NCBI GenBank assembly: GCA_028868455.1
Contig: JAGWUK010000124.1
Coordinates: forward strand, 1 to 7,800
Direction: 5' to 3'
DNA: 7,800 nucleotides
From: Burkholderiales bacterium
Lineage (GTDB): Bacteria > Pseudomonadota > Gammaproteobacteria > Burkholderiales > Burkholderiaceae_D
The notes under the pieces were generated by a model. That model was given only the letters and a program-made list of their open reading frames with translations. It was not told the DNA's origin and did no database searches. Shown here in pieces: positions 6,505-7,800 of the stretch (its first letter is position 1; each line of letters starts with the position of its first letter). A program made the translations under genes and the position numbers.

Positions 6505-7712
6505 TTTGTTGTCACCACGACTTGCATTCCGGCTTTCAGTTTCTCTGCGGGCGATAGCACCAGTTTGTCGCCGGATTGCAATGCCCCCTTGATTTCGACG
6601 TTATCACCGATTTTTCTGCCGGTGCTGACAGGGATTGCTTCTAGCGTGTCGCCATGTATTCTGAAGACCAGTTTCTTTCCATCCCGTTCGATAATGGCGG
6701 CGGGATTGGCGGCCAGCAAGGCTTGTTGATCGGCATCTGTCACGGCTTGAGACAGGATGGTGACCTTGGCGCTCATTTCCGGCAAAATGCGCGCATCGAG
6801 TTTTTCAAAACGAATCTTCGTCATCACGGTCGCTTTGGCACGATCGACTGTTGGCACGATTCCGACGATGCTGCCGCGAAAGCGCTGATCCGGTAGCGCA
6901 TCCAGCGTGATTTCCACTGGCTGGCCGATTTTTGCTTTGGCCAGATTGCTCTCAGAAACATCGGCTTCGACTTCCAGTGTGCTCATATCGGCCATGGTCA
7001 CCACAGCGCCCTGACTGCCAGCCGCGCTGGAAAACGGTGTGATGATGTCACCGACATTGGCATTTTTGACCAACACGACGCCATCAAAGGGCGCGCGGAT
7101 TTCGGTGAAATCCTGGTTCACTTGCTGCACTTTCCATTGCGCCCTGGCGACAGCGACAGCACTTTGAGCTGAAACAATGCTGGCCTTTGCCATATTCACG
7201 CGATTGGTGGCTGTATCCAGCGTCTGCGGTGATAAAAAGCCTTGCGCACGCAGACCCTGGCTGCGTTTCAGTTCAGATTCTGCATTTTGCAATTCAACGC
7301 GTGCCTGTGCGACGCCGGCTTCGGCCTGACGTATGCCAGCTTCGGCCTGCGCTTTGGCGGCCTGAATATCGCTGGCATCGAGACGCGCCAGTAAATCGCC
7401 TTGCTTGACGAGGCTCCCTTCGCGCACATTCAGCTGAATCAGGCGTCCAGTGGCTTTACTTGCGACCGCCGCCCGTCTTTGCGCGACAACGTAACCAGAG
7501 GCGGTCAGTTGCGCATATTGCTGGGACGGATAGGTCGTGATGACGGAGGTGACTTTGACTTCTGCTTTGCCGGGTTTGAATAACATGACTGCCGCAATCA
7601 TGATGACGACGGCGATGAGCAGCCAGCGCAACCACGGTTTTTTTCTCTTCTGAACAGGAGAGTTGCGATCAATTTTCAATTGTTTCAATGCTGGCGTAGA
7701 CGGTGTAGGCAT
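6501..7712 (-). CDS. Periplasmic adaptor subunit of ABC exporter (HlyD/MacA-like)
   Basis: This 403-residue membrane fusion protein is the first gene of the exporter operon. A short cytoplasmic basic N-terminus (QKRKK) precedes one membrane anchor at about 27-45; no lipobox is seen. In order come the first half of the lipoyl-like domain (about 71-112), an alpha-helical hairpin (about 113-200), and the second lipoyl half (FTEIRAPFDGVV, 202-213). A beta-barrel (about 245-325) and a membrane-proximal domain near the C-terminus follow. The hairpin tip has R150, L154 and S161, the R-x3-L-x6-S pattern that AcrA/MacA-type adaptors use to dock on TolC-like channels. Hairpin residues 122-135 contain two near-identical heptads. 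ATG at 7712 has only a weak upstream GGA. The protein should link the permeases to an outer-membrane channel encoded elsewhere. Confidence 0.94.
   Translation of the reverse strand: MPTPSTPALKQLKIDRNSPVQKRKKPWLRWLLIAVVIMIAAVMLFKPGKAEVKVTSVITTYPSQQYAQLTASGYVVAQRRAAVASKATGRLIQLNVREGSLVKQGDLLARLDASDIQAAKAQAEAGIRQAEAGVAQARVELQNAESELKRSQGLRAQGFLSPQTLDTATNRVNMAKASIVSAQSAVAVARAQWKVQQVNQDFTEIRAPFDGVVLVKNANVGDIITPFSSAAGSQGAVVTMADMSTLEVEADVSESNLAKAKIGQPVEITLDALPDQRFRGSIVGIVPTVDRAKATVMTKIRFEKLDARILPEMSAKVTILSQAVTDADQQALLAANPAAIIERDGKKLVFRIHGDTLEAIPVSTGRKIGDNVEIKGALQSGDKLVLSPAEKLKAGMQVVVTTK
7314..7349. repeat. 21-bp-period tandem duplication in the adaptor hairpin
   Basis: A 15-bp unit at 7314-7328 recurs at 7335-7349 with one mismatch (gccggcttcggcctg versus gccagcttcggcctg). 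The 21-bp period equals seven codons, so it preserves the coiled-coil heptad: QAEAG at residues 122-126 and again at 129-133. It reads as an internal heptad duplication rather than an independent element. Confidence 0.6.
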
Positions 7713-7745
7713 AGAAATATCCGGTAGGAATTGAGGACTGCTGCA

Positions 7746-7763
7746 AAACCGCTCCAGCGGCGG
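7746..7763 (-). promoter_or_regulatory. Small hairpin with T-tract in the exporter operon leader
   Basis: On the minus strand CCGC-TGGA-GCGG (stem of 4 bp, or 5 bp with a 2-nt loop) is followed directly by TTTT, about 35 nt upstream of the adaptor ATG. It could be a weak terminator of an upstream gene or part of the operon leader. A TACAAT at 7789-7784 could be a -10 element, but its -35 region would be outside the window, so the promoter cannot be judged. Confidence 0.25.
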
Positions 7764-7800
7764 TAAAGTTGCTTGTCGTGCGCATTGTACTGCCTTCGTC

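Noticed and set aside
1..7800. Novel defence, mobile or biosynthetic system
   Set aside because: All seven protein-coding genes belong to well-known families in conventional arrangements; no integrase, transposase, toxin-antitoxin, CRISPR, tRNA or direct-repeat boundary was seen.

Overview
This looks like ordinary chromosomal DNA from a Gram-negative proteobacterium. Protein style and gene neighbourhoods suggest Betaproteobacteria, perhaps Burkholderiales/Oxalobacteraceae. That placement is inference from composition and protein families, with no rRNA or marker gene to confirm it. The periplasmic adaptor with an outer-membrane-channel docking motif does require a two-membrane cell. I found no mobile element, CRISPR array, tRNA, rRNA or phage gene.

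Layout. (1) At 1-707, minus strand, is the 5' part of a metallo-beta-lactamase-fold hydrolase resembling the NAPE-PLD type; its 3' end lies outside the window. (2) At 708-909 is a divergent intergenic region with a strong 16-bp palindrome over a plausible promoter for the hydrolase. (3) At 910-1518, plus strand, is a TetR/AcrR-family repressor with an AefR-like C-terminal domain. (4) At 1535-2452, minus strand, is a LysR-family regulator, convergent with the TetR gene. (5) At 2453-2552 is a second divergent control region with nested inverted repeats. (6) At 2553-3320, plus strand, is a classical short-chain dehydrogenase/reductase (SDR). (7) At 3439-7712, minus strand, is a tight four-gene operon in the order adaptor, ATPase, permease, permease. 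It encodes a MacAB/LolCDE-like (type VII) ABC exporter.

How the genes fit together. There are two regulator-target pairs in the classic divergent arrangement: TetR with the MBL hydrolase, and LysR with the SDR. The third unit is the self-contained exporter operon. Its genes overlap by 4 nt (ATGA) at two junctions and are 10 nt apart at the third, so they are probably co-translated. The adaptor carries the R-x3-L-x6-S hairpin-tip pattern used for docking to TolC-type channels, but no channel gene is in view. The exported substrate cannot be told from sequence.

I see no convincing undescribed system. The observations most worth following are the two candidate operator regions, the pair of dissimilar permeases, a heptad-length 21-bp duplication in the adaptor hairpin, and a 6-codon mini-ORF ending on the lysR start codon.
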